Shown here piece after piece: positions 8,855 to 17,666 of a DNA stretch of 64,000 nt (position 1 is the stretch's first letter; each line of letters opens with the position of its first letter). Both the position numbers and the translations under genes were made by a program. Source of the DNA: Bifidobacterium choladohabitans (lineage in GTDB: Bacteria > Actinomycetota > Actinomycetes > Actinomycetales > Bifidobacteriaceae); the NCBI RefSeq assembly GCF_016102005.1, contig NZ_JACFPL010000001.1:310001-374000 (forward strand). Reading direction: 5' to 3'. Below the pieces are notes generated by a model. It did not search any database. It was not told where the DNA came from and was given only the letters and a program-made list of their open reading frames with translations.

Positions 8855-10360
8855 TTAGAGCCGATCCAGGGATCCGACCAGGGTGTCCACAGCGTGCCGG
8901 GCAGCAGCCACATCCTCGGGATCGTTGACGACTACGGCAAAGACCAGAACACCGCCTGAGCGCCGAATCACATTGCCCGCCAGTGAAGTCACATGGTCCA
9001 AGGTGCCGGTCTTGACCCGGATCAGCCCATCAGCCTGATTGTCTATTTTCCGCCTGGCTGCTGTGCCGGTCAGCCCCACCACCGACAGACCCTTGACCAG
9101 GGGGGTGAGCCCCTTCTCGGACAGGGCCAGCTGCTGGACGTCCGCCAAGGTGCCCACCTTGAGGCTGGAGCCAGGGGTCAGCCCCGAGCAGTCGGCCATG
9201 TTGAGGCCCGTGGTATCTACGCCCAGCTTGTTCAGCGTGCTGGTCACGGCTTTCACAGCCCCGGCAGGGCTGTTGGGCGTGTTCAGGGCCAAGGCGGTCA
9301 GACGGCCGAAGAGCTCGGCCAGGCTGTTGTCGGAGTTGCGCAGCATCAGCGACATGATCTCGCTGAGCCGTGCCGAGCGGATACGGGCCACAACCTTGCC
9401 CTGGGCATGGTCGGTCCGATCAGGACCCTGGGCATTGTCCACCTGGATCCCGGAATCCTTCAGGCGACTGGCAAAGACTGCTGCAGCAGCCCCTGCGGGG
9501 TTTTGGACCCTGGGCAGGTAGACCCCGCCCGCGTCCGGATAGGCAAAAGGCTCGGCCCGTCCCTGCCTGGCCTCATCCACGGCCATAGCGACAGGTTCCT
9601 GGAAGTAGATTCCATCAGCATTGTTTGCTTCGATTCCCTTCGGCGACCGATCGTCGCCGAAGAGCGTGTCCTGGTAGGCCAGGGTCACTCGGCTGATCCC
9701 CTGCTGGTGCAGGGCCTGGGCCGTCTTCTCGGCCAGAGTCCCCAGGCCGGCCCGGCCATTGACGTGCAGGGGATCGTCCTTGCCGACCCCCAGCAGCATA
9801 TCGCCGTGACCGCGTAGGGTCAGCGTCGCCTGCGAGGAGGAAGAGGAATTCAGAACCGCCTCAGTATCCAGTTGTGAGGACATATCCAGAACGGATGCGG
9901 CGGCGGCTGCTGTCAAGGTCTTCATGGTGGAGGCCGGCTGGCGCGCCTGATCGGCGTTCTTCTGAGCAAGCACGCGCCCATCAGCCTGCCGGACGACCAG
10001 CGAGTATGCATTGCCCAGGCCCGGCGTGCCGGCGAAAGTGTTAACCAACTGCTGAACCTGACCGGCATCCACTGCGGATCCAGGCTTGTCTGCGACCAGG
10101 GTCGGCGGCTCGCCCATCAAGACAGCAGGGGGGACCGAAGAATGACTGGTCTTTGCCAAGGTCAGAGGTCCGGGTACCAGATCGGCCAAGTCCATGCACG
10201 CATAGCCGACGACAAGCACGACAGCCACAAGCATGGCCAAGGCCACCCGCCAGCGTCGCTTGATCCGACGACGGCGTGTCATGCGCAGCTGAAGTCTGTC
10301 ACCCAATTGCTCACTCCCGGACTTGCCTTCGCCAACCGGGTTCGGCTCGGTCGGCATCAT
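8855..10360 (-). CDS. dacB: D-alanyl-D-alanine carboxypeptidase/endopeptidase (PBP4 family)
   Basis: 501 aa. Basic N-terminus and one membrane anchor (about 37-54), so the catalytic part is extracellular. It trims or cleaves peptidoglycan cross-links. The three penicillin-binding motifs are present: STMK (144-147), SDN (about 338) and KTG in the C-terminal third. The region between STMK and SDN holds the large insert typical of S13 peptidases. The start codon sits 6 nt after a TAGGCT box, suggesting a leaderless mRNA. It lies 19 nt from tilS, in the same direction, so read-through into the operon is possible. Confidence 0.92.
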   Translation of the reverse strand: MMPTEPNPVGEGKSGSEQLGDRLQLRMTRRRRIKRRWRVALAMLVAVVLVVGYACMDLADLVPGPLTLAKTSHSSVPPAVLMGEPPTLVADKPGSAVDAGQVQQLVNTFAGTPGLGNAYSLVVRQADGRVLAQKNADQARQPASTMKTLTAAAAASVLDMSSQLDTEAVLNSSSSSQATLTLRGHGDMLLGVGKDDPLHVNGRAGLGTLAEKTAQALHQQGISRVTLAYQDTLFGDDRSPKGIEANNADGIYFQEPVAMAVDEARQGRAEPFAYPDAGGVYLPRVQNPAGAAAAVFASRLKDSGIQVDNAQGPDRTDHAQGKVVARIRSARLSEIMSLMLRNSDNSLAELFGRLTALALNTPNSPAGAVKAVTSTLNKLGVDTTGLNMADCSGLTPGSSLKVGTLADVQQLALSEKGLTPLVKGLSVVGLTGTAARRKIDNQADGLIRVKTGTLDHVTSLAGNVIRRSGGVLVFAVVVNDPEDVAAARHAVDTLVGSLDRL

Positions 10361-10366
10361 CCAACT

Positions 10367-10372
10367 AGCCTA
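10367..10372 (-). promoter_or_regulatory. Putative -10 box of dacB (TAGGCT)
   Basis: TAGGCT matches TANNNT and ends 6 nt before the dacB ATG. Transcription would begin at or next to the start codon. No Shine-Dalgarno sequence is present. Confidence 0.4.
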
Positions 10373-10392
10373 GTACTGGTCCTGTCACTGTC

Positions 10393-12024
10393 TCAGGACT
10401 GCAGAGAGGCATATCGATCCAGAGTCAGCAGTATGGCCGACTGACGACGATCGAAGATTCGAGACCCTATAGCGACACCAACGGCAAGCACAATCAGACC
10501 GTTCGCCAGTGCGACGGGCATGGGCAGCCAGAGCGGAAGAATCCCGACCGTGGTCATGGCCAGTAATGCCACCAGGAAGGTGGGCAGCATGATCACCAGG
10601 CTAGCCAGCAACTGCAGCAAGGGCAGGAAGCCTTGGGCAACGGCTCGTCCCTGTGGTGAGGCGAAAGGTTGGTCCATGGAGGGTACCGGATAGATCAGCA
10701 GGGCCGAGAAGACCTGGGCAACTCCCAGCCCAGACAGGAGCAATCCTACGGTCACAGCCAGCATATTCAGGGAGATGACCAGATCTCGTCCCCCTTTCAT
10801 CGCCCCGGAAAGCGCCAAAGTCACCAGTCCAAGCAGGAGTATGCAGGGCATGGCCACGCTCAGATGGCTCCGGACACGCGAGAGCCGGTCCTCGCGACCC
10901 TTCACTCCCGCCGCTATCTCCATGCGCAGGGCAAGCCCATCGTAGGCCAATGCGTTGCCCTCGGGAACCTCCAGCACCCAGGCGCCCACAACCGGCCCCA
11001 ACCATAGCATCATGGGCATCTGGCGGAAGATTACCGCGTATAGAATCACCACAACAAGTAGAAGCGGATAGCTAACAAGCCTGCGGGGGTCCTGACGAAG
11101 ATAGATCAGCAATCGCGCGGCCATGGCATCCACAGCGTCCCGGGACCGGCCCAGCATCCCCAGCCCCTTGGGGGCAACCGACCGTTCAGCACTCGCCCCG
11201 GCATGCAAACGGTCATGACGCAGGCACAGCATGCCGATCAGGAAGCAGAGAGCCAGGGTGGCCAGCTCCATACACAGTCGTCCGACCAGAGCCCACCATG
11301 ATCCGGAAATGAAGTCCTCCGGCAGACGGACAGCAGCGCCCAGTGGCGTCCAGGCCAATGTGTCGGCCAAGGACTTGAGGGATTCAGTGTCGACTGCAAT
11401 GCCATCCATAATCCCGCTGTCCAGCAGAGAGGGCAACATGCACAAAAGCATGATCACCATGGTGACCAGCAGGTAGAGCCCGGATCGAGTGCGCTTGGAG
11501 ACCACCAGGGTACCGACCAGGTCCAAAACAGCCCGGGACAAGGCCAGCATCACCAGGACAGCCAGCAGGGCTGCGATCAAAGCCACGATCGCAGCTCCGA
11601 CACCCATGCGGGCATAGATGGCCGTCAGGGCCAGGAAGCAGACAAGACCTGTCAATCCCGCAGGCCCGGTCAGCCCAGCCAGGTAGAGCCCCACCTGCAG
11701 CTGGCTGTCAGGAATCCCGTACAGAACGAATCGCGAAGGGCTCAGGTTCGACCCCTGGCCCAGAAAGGCCAGTTGAATCAGGATCACTCCCAGAGTCAAC
11801 CCGACCAGGAACAGGACCAATATGGCTCCCATACGCTGCCGGTCGCCCGGACCGGCAGTGGGCAGCCAACTCCCCAGTGTCAGCGCACCCTGCCATGAGG
11901 CCAGGCAGATGCCTATGGCCATGAGCAGGCTGATGATGGCGCCGACCATCTGCCAGGAGGAGCGCTTGGTGGTTCCCCAGGTAATGGACCAACGCATGGC
12001 GATGATGGTGGGTGCCGCGCTCAT
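10393..12024 (-). CDS. ABC transporter permease (ABC-2 type, multi-spanning)
   Basis: 543 aa, hydrophobic along most of its length with around twelve predicted membrane segments in two halves separated by a charged loop near residues 265-315. It is the membrane partner of the ATPase just upstream: the two genes overlap by ATGA and an AGGAG precedes this start. Substrate is unknown; large ABC-2 type permeases of this shape are usually exporters or resistance systems. The gene ends 32 nt before dacB. Confidence 0.75.
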   Translation of the reverse strand: MSAAPTIIAMRWSITWGTTKRSSWQMVGAIISLLMAIGICLASWQGALTLGSWLPTAGPGDRQRMGAILVLFLVGLTLGVILIQLAFLGQGSNLSPSRFVLYGIPDSQLQVGLYLAGLTGPAGLTGLVCFLALTAIYARMGVGAAIVALIAALLAVLVMLALSRAVLDLVGTLVVSKRTRSGLYLLVTMVIMLLCMLPSLLDSGIMDGIAVDTESLKSLADTLAWTPLGAAVRLPEDFISGSWWALVGRLCMELATLALCFLIGMLCLRHDRLHAGASAERSVAPKGLGMLGRSRDAVDAMAARLLIYLRQDPRRLVSYPLLLVVVILYAVIFRQMPMMLWLGPVVGAWVLEVPEGNALAYDGLALRMEIAAGVKGREDRLSRVRSHLSVAMPCILLLGLVTLALSGAMKGGRDLVISLNMLAVTVGLLLSGLGVAQVFSALLIYPVPSMDQPFASPQGRAVAQGFLPLLQLLASLVIMLPTFLVALLAMTTVGILPLWLPMPVALANGLIVLAVGVAIGSRIFDRRQSAILLTLDRYASLQS

Positions 12025-12866
12025 TGCGTCTCCTGGTCTTCCTCGGACCCGGAGCCGTTCAACCAGGCGATTCGCTTAGCCTGGTGACGGCCGCCGACAA
12101 GCTCCAGGAAGCGATCCTCCAGATCCTCGCCGGAAGCGACCTGGGCCACCGTACCATCAGCCCGAACCAGACCATGGTCGATGATGGCCACATGGGTGCA
12201 CATCCGCTCCACCAGGGCCATGACATGCGAGGAGATGACCACTGTTCCTCCGGTATCGACATACTCGGCCAGGATGTCCTTGAGATTGGCGCTGGAGACC
12301 GGGTCGACCGATTCGAAGGGCTCATCCAGCACCAGGAGCCTGGGGGAATGAATCATGGCTGTGGCCAGGCAGATCTTCTTGGTCATGCCCGATGAATAAT
12401 CACAGACCCGCTTGCCGCCGGCATCAGTCAGGTCGAAGGCCTCCAGCAGGTCCCTGGCCCGGCCCAGCGCCTCACTGCGCGGCATCCGTCGAAGCATGCC
12501 CGAGTAAACCAGCAGTTGCAGACCCGTCAGCCTATCGAAGATCTGATCGGCCTGGGGCATGACGCCGATGACCCGCTTGGCCGTATCCACGTCCGACCAC
12601 ACGTCCCTGCCCAGGATCATGACATTGCCGGAGTCGGGCACCAGGAGACCGGTCATCATGTTCAGCGTGGTGGTCTTCCCCGCGCCATTGGGGCCGACTA
12701 TCCCATAGAAGGATCCCCTGGGAATATCCAGAGAGAGGGCGTTGACAGCAGGCCGACCCTGATAACACTTGACCAGGGCACGGATGGAAACCGCTGCCTG
12801 TGGATCTGGCGGAGGGACCGCTGCCGTCTGGGCGGTCATGCTGGTTGCTTGCGCTTCATCGGACAT
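12021..12866 (-). CDS. ABC transporter ATP-binding protein
   Basis: 281 aa ATPase subunit. Walker A GPNGAGKTTT lies near residue 59, the signature is YSSGMTKK, and Walker B LLVLDEPFE follows. The domain resembles the DrrA/CcmA-type exporter ATPases. It overlaps the permease gene by 4 nt, so the two form one exporter. The start is 7 nt after a TAGAAT box, consistent with a leaderless transcript; AAGG just before the ATG is too close to act as a normal ribosome site. Confidence 0.88.
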   Translation of the reverse strand: MSDEAQATSMTAQTAAVPPPDPQAAVSIRALVKCYQGRPAVNALSLDIPRGSFYGIVGPNGAGKTTTLNMMTGLLVPDSGNVMILGRDVWSDVDTAKRVIGVMPQADQIFDRLTGLQLLVYSGMLRRMPRSEALGRARDLLEAFDLTDAGGKRVCDYSSGMTKKICLATAMIHSPRLLVLDEPFESVDPVSSANLKDILAEYVDTGGTVVISSHVMALVERMCTHVAIIDHGLVRADGTVAQVASGEDLEDRFLELVGGRHQAKRIAWLNGSGSEEDQETQ

Positions 12867-12873
12867 GGCCTTA

Positions 12874-12879
12874 ATTCTA
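12874..12879 (-). promoter_or_regulatory. Putative -10 box of ABC exporter operon (TAGAAT)
   Basis: TAGAAT ends 7 nt upstream of the ATG at 12866, placing transcription start near the start codon. Confidence 0.5.
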
Positions 12880-12919
12880 GCGTATCCCTATCTCGCTGCC
12901 GATTATGGGACTACCGTCC

Positions 12920-14146
12920 TTAATGCCCTGAGTGCTCGATGGGCTTCCATCCCGGATTGGCGAAAATGGCCTGGAAGGAGATGGGCACGTAGCTGAGCAT
13001 GAAGATGGGGAAGCTCAGGCAGTAGGCGAAAAGCTCCTTGTTGGATGCGCCGATCTTGTCCCGCTCGGCCAGCACGGTCAGGGCAGCCAGGCCCATCATG
13101 GCCAGGAGGCCCAGAATCCCAGCTGCAATGCCATCGATCAAGGTGGTCACCTGGCTGGTCCAGGTCACAAAACCCAGAGCCGGGAAGAGCAGGCCGAAGA
13201 AGCAGCGGACCAGGCCCAAGACGGTCAAGGGACAGATCAGGATGGTCAGGTCCACGGCTGAGAAGTCGCGTTCACGGAAGGCCCGGGAGATCAGGGCAGG
13301 CCCGTAGTAGCGGAAGACCTGGAGGAAGCCCTTGCTCCAACGCAGCCGCTGTCGCCAGCTCTGCTTGAAGGTGACCGGCTGCTCGTCATAGAGGATGGCG
13401 GTGCCGCAATAGCCGATGCGCTCGCCATGCAGAACCGAGTCCATGGTGAACTCCAGGTCCTCGGTCAGCAGATGGAACTTCCAGCCGTTGTTGCGCTCCA
13501 TAACCTCCCTGGAGAACATGAACCCGGTGCCACCCACATGGCAACTGGAGCCGATGACCATCCTTGATGTGTTGAGGAACCGGGATTCGCGGATGAACCA
13601 TAGGGCCGAGCCTGAGGAGACCCAGTTGTCCGAGAAGTTGACCGAGTTCCGGTAGCTGGTCAGTATGCGGAAGCCGGACTGGAAGGCCTTGTTCATCTCT
13701 TCGATGTAATGACGGTCCAGGATGTTGTCCGCGTCGAAGACGAAGTAGGCATCATAACGGGAGTCAAGACCCCGATCGAGTATCTGCTCCAGCAGGAAGG
13801 TCAGAGCGTAGCCCTTGCCCACCCGGGCCGGGTCCTGCCTCTCGACCACATGGCAGCCCAGGGATCTGGCCAGCCCAGCGGTGTCGTCGGTGCAGTTGTC
13901 GGCCACCAGCCATATGTCGACCATGGAGAATGGATAGGTCTGCTCCTTGATGGAGTTGATCAGATGACCAACCACCTGCTCCTCGTTGCGGGCGGAAATA
14001 AGGACGGCGAAGCGCTTGTCGAAGGGGGCCTCTGGAAAGACCACCGGCTTGGAGACGAAGGAGATGACGATGCAGATGGCCTGGTAGACGATGCCCACCC
14101 CGCCCAGCAGCATCATCAGAACGTCCAATACTTTGAGCAGGGCCAT
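12920..14146 (-). CDS. Membrane glycosyltransferase, GT2 family with QxxRW motif
   Basis: 408 aa. One N-terminal membrane segment, a cytosolic GT-A domain, and three to four C-terminal segments. Motifs in order: DADN (DxD), TED (acceptor-side acid, in LTEDLEF), and QRLRW. QxxRW marks processive GT2 enzymes such as cellulose, hyaluronan and poly-GlcNAc synthases, so a surface polysaccharide is likely. The start is the ATG at 14146, since AAGGAG sits 8 nt before it; a GTG at 14155 directly abuts that site. The ATG overlaps the stop of the upstream AI-2E-family gene (TGATG). Confidence 0.82.
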   Translation of the reverse strand: MALLKVLDVLMMLLGGVGIVYQAICIVISFVSKPVVFPEAPFDKRFAVLISARNEEQVVGHLINSIKEQTYPFSMVDIWLVADNCTDDTAGLARSLGCHVVERQDPARVGKGYALTFLLEQILDRGLDSRYDAYFVFDADNILDRHYIEEMNKAFQSGFRILTSYRNSVNFSDNWVSSGSALWFIRESRFLNTSRMVIGSSCHVGGTGFMFSREVMERNNGWKFHLLTEDLEFTMDSVLHGERIGYCGTAILYDEQPVTFKQSWRQRLRWSKGFLQVFRYYGPALISRAFRERDFSAVDLTILICPLTVLGLVRCFFGLLFPALGFVTWTSQVTTLIDGIAAGILGLLAMMGLAALTVLAERDKIGASNKELFAYCLSFPIFMLSYVPISFQAIFANPGWKPIEHSGH

Positions 14147-15585
14147 CAGCGCCACTCCTTGCGGGGGTTGTCCTCCCCCTCGGAGGTCTCGTCCCCGGTC
14201 TCGGTACCCTTGAGCGGTCTGTGCTTTACCGGGGCCGAGGCGGACTTGGGTATGGGCACCGTGGCCGACTCGTCCAGGTCCTTGGCCGTCGGTGAGGATG
14301 TCGGGTAGAGCTGGCTGGCAATGGTCATGACAGGGTCCTCCACCCGAACCCTGGCACTGGTTCCCTTTGCGGACCGGCTGCCCACATGGCTGGCCACCGG
14401 CTGGACCACGTGCTCGTTGAAGGCCTCGACGCCCTCGACCACCTTGGACTTGCCGACAGGCTTGGGATCCTGCATGAGCGGGGAGTCAATCAGCTCGTAA
14501 TGCTTGACCGAAGCCGAGAAGATGGCCTGGAAGCTGGCCGCCAGGGGCAGGGCCAGGAAGGCGCCAAGGGCGCCGAAGACCGCGCCCAGTGCCAGTACGG
14601 ACAGGAAGGCGATGGCCGGGTTGAGATCCATGGTCCGCTGGGAGATCTTGGGGGCCAGGATCATGTTTTCGATCTGCTGGTAGATGATGATGTAGACCAG
14701 CACAATCACAGCCATCAGCAGTCCCCGGCTCCCCCAGGCCACCACGATGGGAACGGCCCCGCCTATGTAGGTGCCGATCGTGGGCACGAACTGGGACACC
14801 AGCCCGCAGAACAGGGCCAGCGGCAGCCAGTAGGGCACCTTGAGGATGACCAGGAAGACCGACATGCAGGCCGCGGAGATGAGCGCCAGGATGGTCCTGC
14901 TGAACAGGAAGCTGGAGATTTGGTCCTGGGCGATGGTCCAGACGAAGAGGAAGCGGCGCTGGCTCCTGGGGGCCAGCCACTGGCAGAGGCTGCGACGCAG
15001 CTTGGGGCCTGCGGCGGAGATGTAGTAGATCACCAGCAGAACTGTCATGATATTGATGAAGGACCCTGCCAGCCCCACGGTGGTGTTCAGGGCCTGCCCG
15101 GCGAAGTCAGTCACCCAGGATGTCTGGATGTTCTTGACGATCTCCCCGCCCAGATCCTGCATGGCCGGCAGGTGCCAGGGGGTGCGGCTGGCGATGAATT
15201 CCGCCACCTGCTCATAGAGGGCCGGCAAGCCGTTGGCCATGCCGATGACCTGCTGGACCAGCAGATTGCCGAACATGCCCAGGAGGACAATCACAATAAT
15301 GATCAGGCCTATCAGGGTGACCGCCGAGGCCGCTCCCCGCCGCCAGCCGTGCTTGACCAGCCTGAGCACCAAGGGCTCCATGGCCAGGGCGACGAAGATG
15401 GCGATCACCACGTCCAGAACCAGGAATTCGATCTTCCACCAGGAGGAGTAGGCGAACCAGGCCAGGAAGACAGCTATGACCACGTAGAGGAGGCCGCGGC
15501 CGAACCATTCCGGAGGTCGGCGCGGGTCCCCCTTGGGCGGGAAGACCGTCGCGAAATCGAAGCGCTGCTTTTGCTCGTTGGCCAT
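14146..15585 (-). CDS. AI-2E family transporter (UPF0118 membrane protein)
   Basis: About 479 aa with seven or eight membrane segments and a characteristic hydrophilic loop after the third, then a roughly 110-residue charged C-terminal tail. The family includes TqsA and various exporters and ion antiporters; substrate cannot be assigned. Start chosen at 15585 because a GATAAT box ends 7 nt before it; that box overlaps the alternative ATG at 15594. The stop overlaps the GT2 start, so the two are probably translationally coupled. Link to polysaccharide export is only suggested by this coupling. Confidence 0.8.
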   Translation of the reverse strand: MANEQKQRFDFATVFPPKGDPRRPPEWFGRGLLYVVIAVFLAWFAYSSWWKIEFLVLDVVIAIFVALAMEPLVLRLVKHGWRRGAASAVTLIGLIIIVIVLLGMFGNLLVQQVIGMANGLPALYEQVAEFIASRTPWHLPAMQDLGGEIVKNIQTSWVTDFAGQALNTTVGLAGSFINIMTVLLVIYYISAAGPKLRRSLCQWLAPRSQRRFLFVWTIAQDQISSFLFSRTILALISAACMSVFLVILKVPYWLPLALFCGLVSQFVPTIGTYIGGAVPIVVAWGSRGLLMAVIVLVYIIIYQQIENMILAPKISQRTMDLNPAIAFLSVLALGAVFGALGAFLALPLAASFQAIFSASVKHYELIDSPLMQDPKPVGKSKVVEGVEAFNEHVVQPVASHVGSRSAKGTSARVRVEDPVMTIASQLYPTSSPTAKDLDESATVPIPKSASAPVKHRPLKGTETGDETSEGEDNPRKEWR

Positions 15586-15592
15586 ATGTTCC

Positions 15593-15598
15593 ATTATC
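15593..15598 (-). promoter_or_regulatory. Putative -10 box of AI-2E/GT2 operon (GATAAT)
   Basis: GATAAT ends 7 nt before the ATG at 15585. It argues for the downstream start, with a leaderless message. Confidence 0.45.
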
Positions 15599-15675
15599 CC
15601 AAGATGGCTGACATGGCGGGCTATTGGGCGCAGGTTGAGCCGACGGTGTATCCGGGCACACGTATCCTGAGAGGT

Positions 15676-16569
15676 ATGTTGACCGTTTCCATAGTCATAC
15701 CCGCCTGGAATGAGGAAGAACGCATTGAAGACTGCCTCCTGAACGCTACCAGGCAGAGCCAGGCACCCAAGGAGGTACTGGTAGTCGATAACCACTCCAC
15801 GGACGCAACGGCCTCCATCGTCGAAAAATTCATCGATCAGCACCCTGACCAGCATGTCAAGCTCCTCCATCAGGACAGTGAGCAGGGGTTGATCCCAACC
15901 CGCAATTACGGACTTGACCGGGCCACCGGCGACGTGTTGGGTCGGATCGACGCGGACTGCATGCTTCGTCCCAACTGGGTCGAAGTGGTCTCCGGCATCT
16001 TCACCCGGGACACAAAGGCCATGGGCGCCACCGGGCCAGTGGCCTACTACGACATGCCGGGCAAGCGGATCGGACTCAAGGGCGACAACACCATTCGCCG
16101 AGCCATCTACCGGGCGGACGACGGGCAATACCTGCTCTATGGCTCCAACATGGCCCTGCGCGCCACGGCCTGGCGGAACATACGCAACCAGGTCTGCAGG
16201 GACAAGGAGGACATCATGCACGAGGATGTCGATATCTCCCTGCACCTGATCGACCAGGGGTTCAAGACGGTCTACTGCAAGGACATGAACGTGGGTATCA
16301 GCGCCCGCCGGATGGACACCTCCTTTACGTCCTTCCGCCACTACATGCAGCGCTTCAAGAACACCTTCGACGCCCACCCGCAGCACACCAGGGAGCAGAA
16401 GCCCGAGCACACCCTCTACGCCATCTACCCCATCCTGCGAGCCTTCTATCCCGTCTACCAGAAGTACCTGGAATCCGCCGACATCAACCCTGCGGAACGT
16501 GTCTGGATTCGCGAACAGATGGAGCTCTTCCACCGGCGCGACCAGGAGCTGGACCAGGAGGACCACTGA
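15676..16569 (+). CDS. Glycosyltransferase family 2 (non-processive type)
   Basis: 297 aa soluble GT-A enzyme. VSIVIPAWNEEE opens the fold, DADC is the DxD, and HEDVDIS holds the catalytic acid. No QxxRW and no membrane segment, so it probably adds a single sugar. The ATG at 15676 sits only 1 nt after GAGAGG; the adjacent in-frame TTG at 15679 has better spacing and may be the true start. Divergent from the AI-2E/GT2 pair, it could belong to the same envelope pathway. The last codons run up to tRNA-Glu with a 60 nt gap. Confidence 0.82.
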   Translation: MLTVSIVIPAWNEEERIEDCLLNATRQSQAPKEVLVVDNHSTDATASIVEKFIDQHPDQHVKLLHQDSEQGLIPTRNYGLDRATGDVLGRIDADCMLRPNWVEVVSGIFTRDTKAMGATGPVAYYDMPGKRIGLKGDNTIRRAIYRADDGQYLLYGSNMALRATAWRNIRNQVCRDKEDIMHEDVDISLHLIDQGFKTVYCKDMNVGISARRMDTSFTSFRHYMQRFKNTFDAHPQHTREQKPEHTLYAIYPILRAFYPVYQKYLESADINPAERVWIREQMELFHRRDQELDQEDH

Positions 16570-16629
16570 CCAGCGGACGGCACACCAGGCTTGCCTGGTC
16601 CACAGGGGGCGGGTATCATGGGCACGTTC

Positions 16630-16701
16630 GCCCCCGTCGTCTAACGGTTAGGACACCAGACTTTCAATCTGACAGCGAGAGTTCGACTCTCTCCGGGGGT
16701 A
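16630..16701 (+). tRNA. tRNA-Glu (TTC anticodon)
   Basis: Cloverleaf of 72 nt. Acceptor arms GCCCCCG and CGGGGGT pair with a terminal G-U, as in other actinobacterial tRNA-Glu. Anticodon loop CTTTCAA gives TTC. T-arm has GTTCGAC. CCA is not encoded. The sequence directly downstream becomes AT-rich. Confidence 0.95.
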
Positions 16702-17058
16702 CAAAAGTGCACTATATAGATTTATATCTAGCTTGATGATTTATCTTGTTGTTTTATTTCTTTTTTCTATTAAATAGAGATATGCACACATGAGGCAAAC
16801 CCTATATAGCTATGCACTTAGCTTTGATACGGGGGTTCAGATCTTCTTTTCGCTTAAGCGCTAAACGCGAAATCGCCATGCATCGCACAATTAAAATTGT
16901 TAACTTTCAGCAGATCTGAGGAGAATCATCACATCCCCTCTAATGCACCTTTGGTAGAAAATAAAAAATATTATTATTATCTTACCTATAGTAAAAAAGA
17001 GTGTTTGACGCCCAATGTCGATATACCGCTACACAGTCAAACCGACAGACACGGTACG
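16702..17058. other. AT-rich non-coding island downstream of tRNA-Glu
   Basis: About 360 nt, strikingly AT-rich against the GC-rich flanks. It contains poly-T and A/T runs, a perfect 14-nt palindrome ACAATTAAAATTGT (16887-16900), and an inverted repeat around TTTCGC/GCGAAA (16847-16873). A short ORF read rightward here has no ribosome site or coding character. Best read as the edge of an acquired or decayed element at the tRNA-Glu 3' end; no second att-like copy of the tRNA end was found. Confidence 0.5.
16887..16900. repeat. 14-nt perfect palindrome
   Basis: ACAATTAAAATTGT is its own reverse complement. It may be a binding site for a dimeric regulator, possibly the small HTH-like protein encoded 160 nt away, but in AT-rich DNA it could be chance. 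Confidence 0.3.
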
Positions 17059-17316
17059 TTAATCAAGATCTGGCGTATCTTCATCCTCTTGATCTCGCGG
17101 ATTAATTTCCTCCGCTTCTTGTCGGACTCGTTCAGATGTGCTTGAAGCATGAGGAAAAGATGCAATATAATTCTTAATCTTCTCTAAATCTTGTTCAGAA
17201 AGAGGAAATGAAAGATTTAATGCTCTCATTGCTTGATCTATTAGGTTTGGGGAACGTCCGATTTTAGCTGCGGCTTGTTCGAGGGTGTTTATACCTTGTA
17301 ATTGTTGATTTGTCAT
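17059..17316 (-). CDS. Small HTH-like protein of unknown function, foreign composition
   Basis: 85 aa. Residues about 10-45 (LEQAAAKIGRSPNLIDQAM) look like a MerR-type helix-turn-helix: small residues at the turn, then a polar recognition helix. The C-terminal 35 residues are acidic and probably disordered. Codons favour A/T at third positions, unlike every neighbouring gene, which suggests recent transfer. ATG at 17316 has GGA about 10 nt upstream; a TTG at 17331 is possible but abuts AAGG. No homologue is recognised; DNA binding is inference. Confidence 0.45.
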   Translation of the reverse strand: MTNQQLQGINTLEQAAAKIGRSPNLIDQAMRALNLSFPLSEQDLEKIKNYIASFPHASSTSERVRQEAEEINPRDQEDEDTPDLD

Positions 17317-17666
17317 TAGTTTATTTTCCAACCTTCTCTTGCAACCAACTGGTTAATCTTATATCTCTTTGAAGAGAAGAACAAAAATACCATTTTCCAA
17401 TATTCGAAACCTCTATACTTTCAATCATTGAGCCTAATGTCAGATTCATCAGGGAATTGACACAGTACTTTACTTGATTGGCCTTCGACAACCTCACATG
17501 GCAGAACGCGTGATTAAGTGAGAACAGTCACTAATTGTCGTTGTCATTCGAAGACATGATTGTCTCAAACCGAAAAGCTTGAAAATTCTAAATTTCCAGA
17601 GTGATCATTCCGCAAACCTCGACTGTACTCACAGAAATCATAAAGCGCGATTGCATTCGGGGGTTT
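17317..17666. other. Intergenic region between small HTH-like ORF and FGGY kinase
   Basis: About 350 nt, AT-rich at the left and returning to host-like composition near 17640. No ORF, tRNA or convincing hairpin seen. It must contain the promoter of the leftward small ORF. A TTGACA at 17457 on the plus strand has no matching -10. Confidence 0.4.

Noticed and set aside
14386-15675. Long rightward open frame antisense to the AI-2E gene, joined in frame to the GT2
   Set aside because: Its translation is His/Gln/Asp/Gly-rich without domains, as expected for the reverse complement of a GC-rich gene; the GT2 begins at 15676.
16897-17145. Rightward 82-aa ORF in the AT-rich island
   Set aside because: No ribosome site, low complexity (YYYYLTYSKK), and antisense overlap with the more credible small HTH-like ORF.
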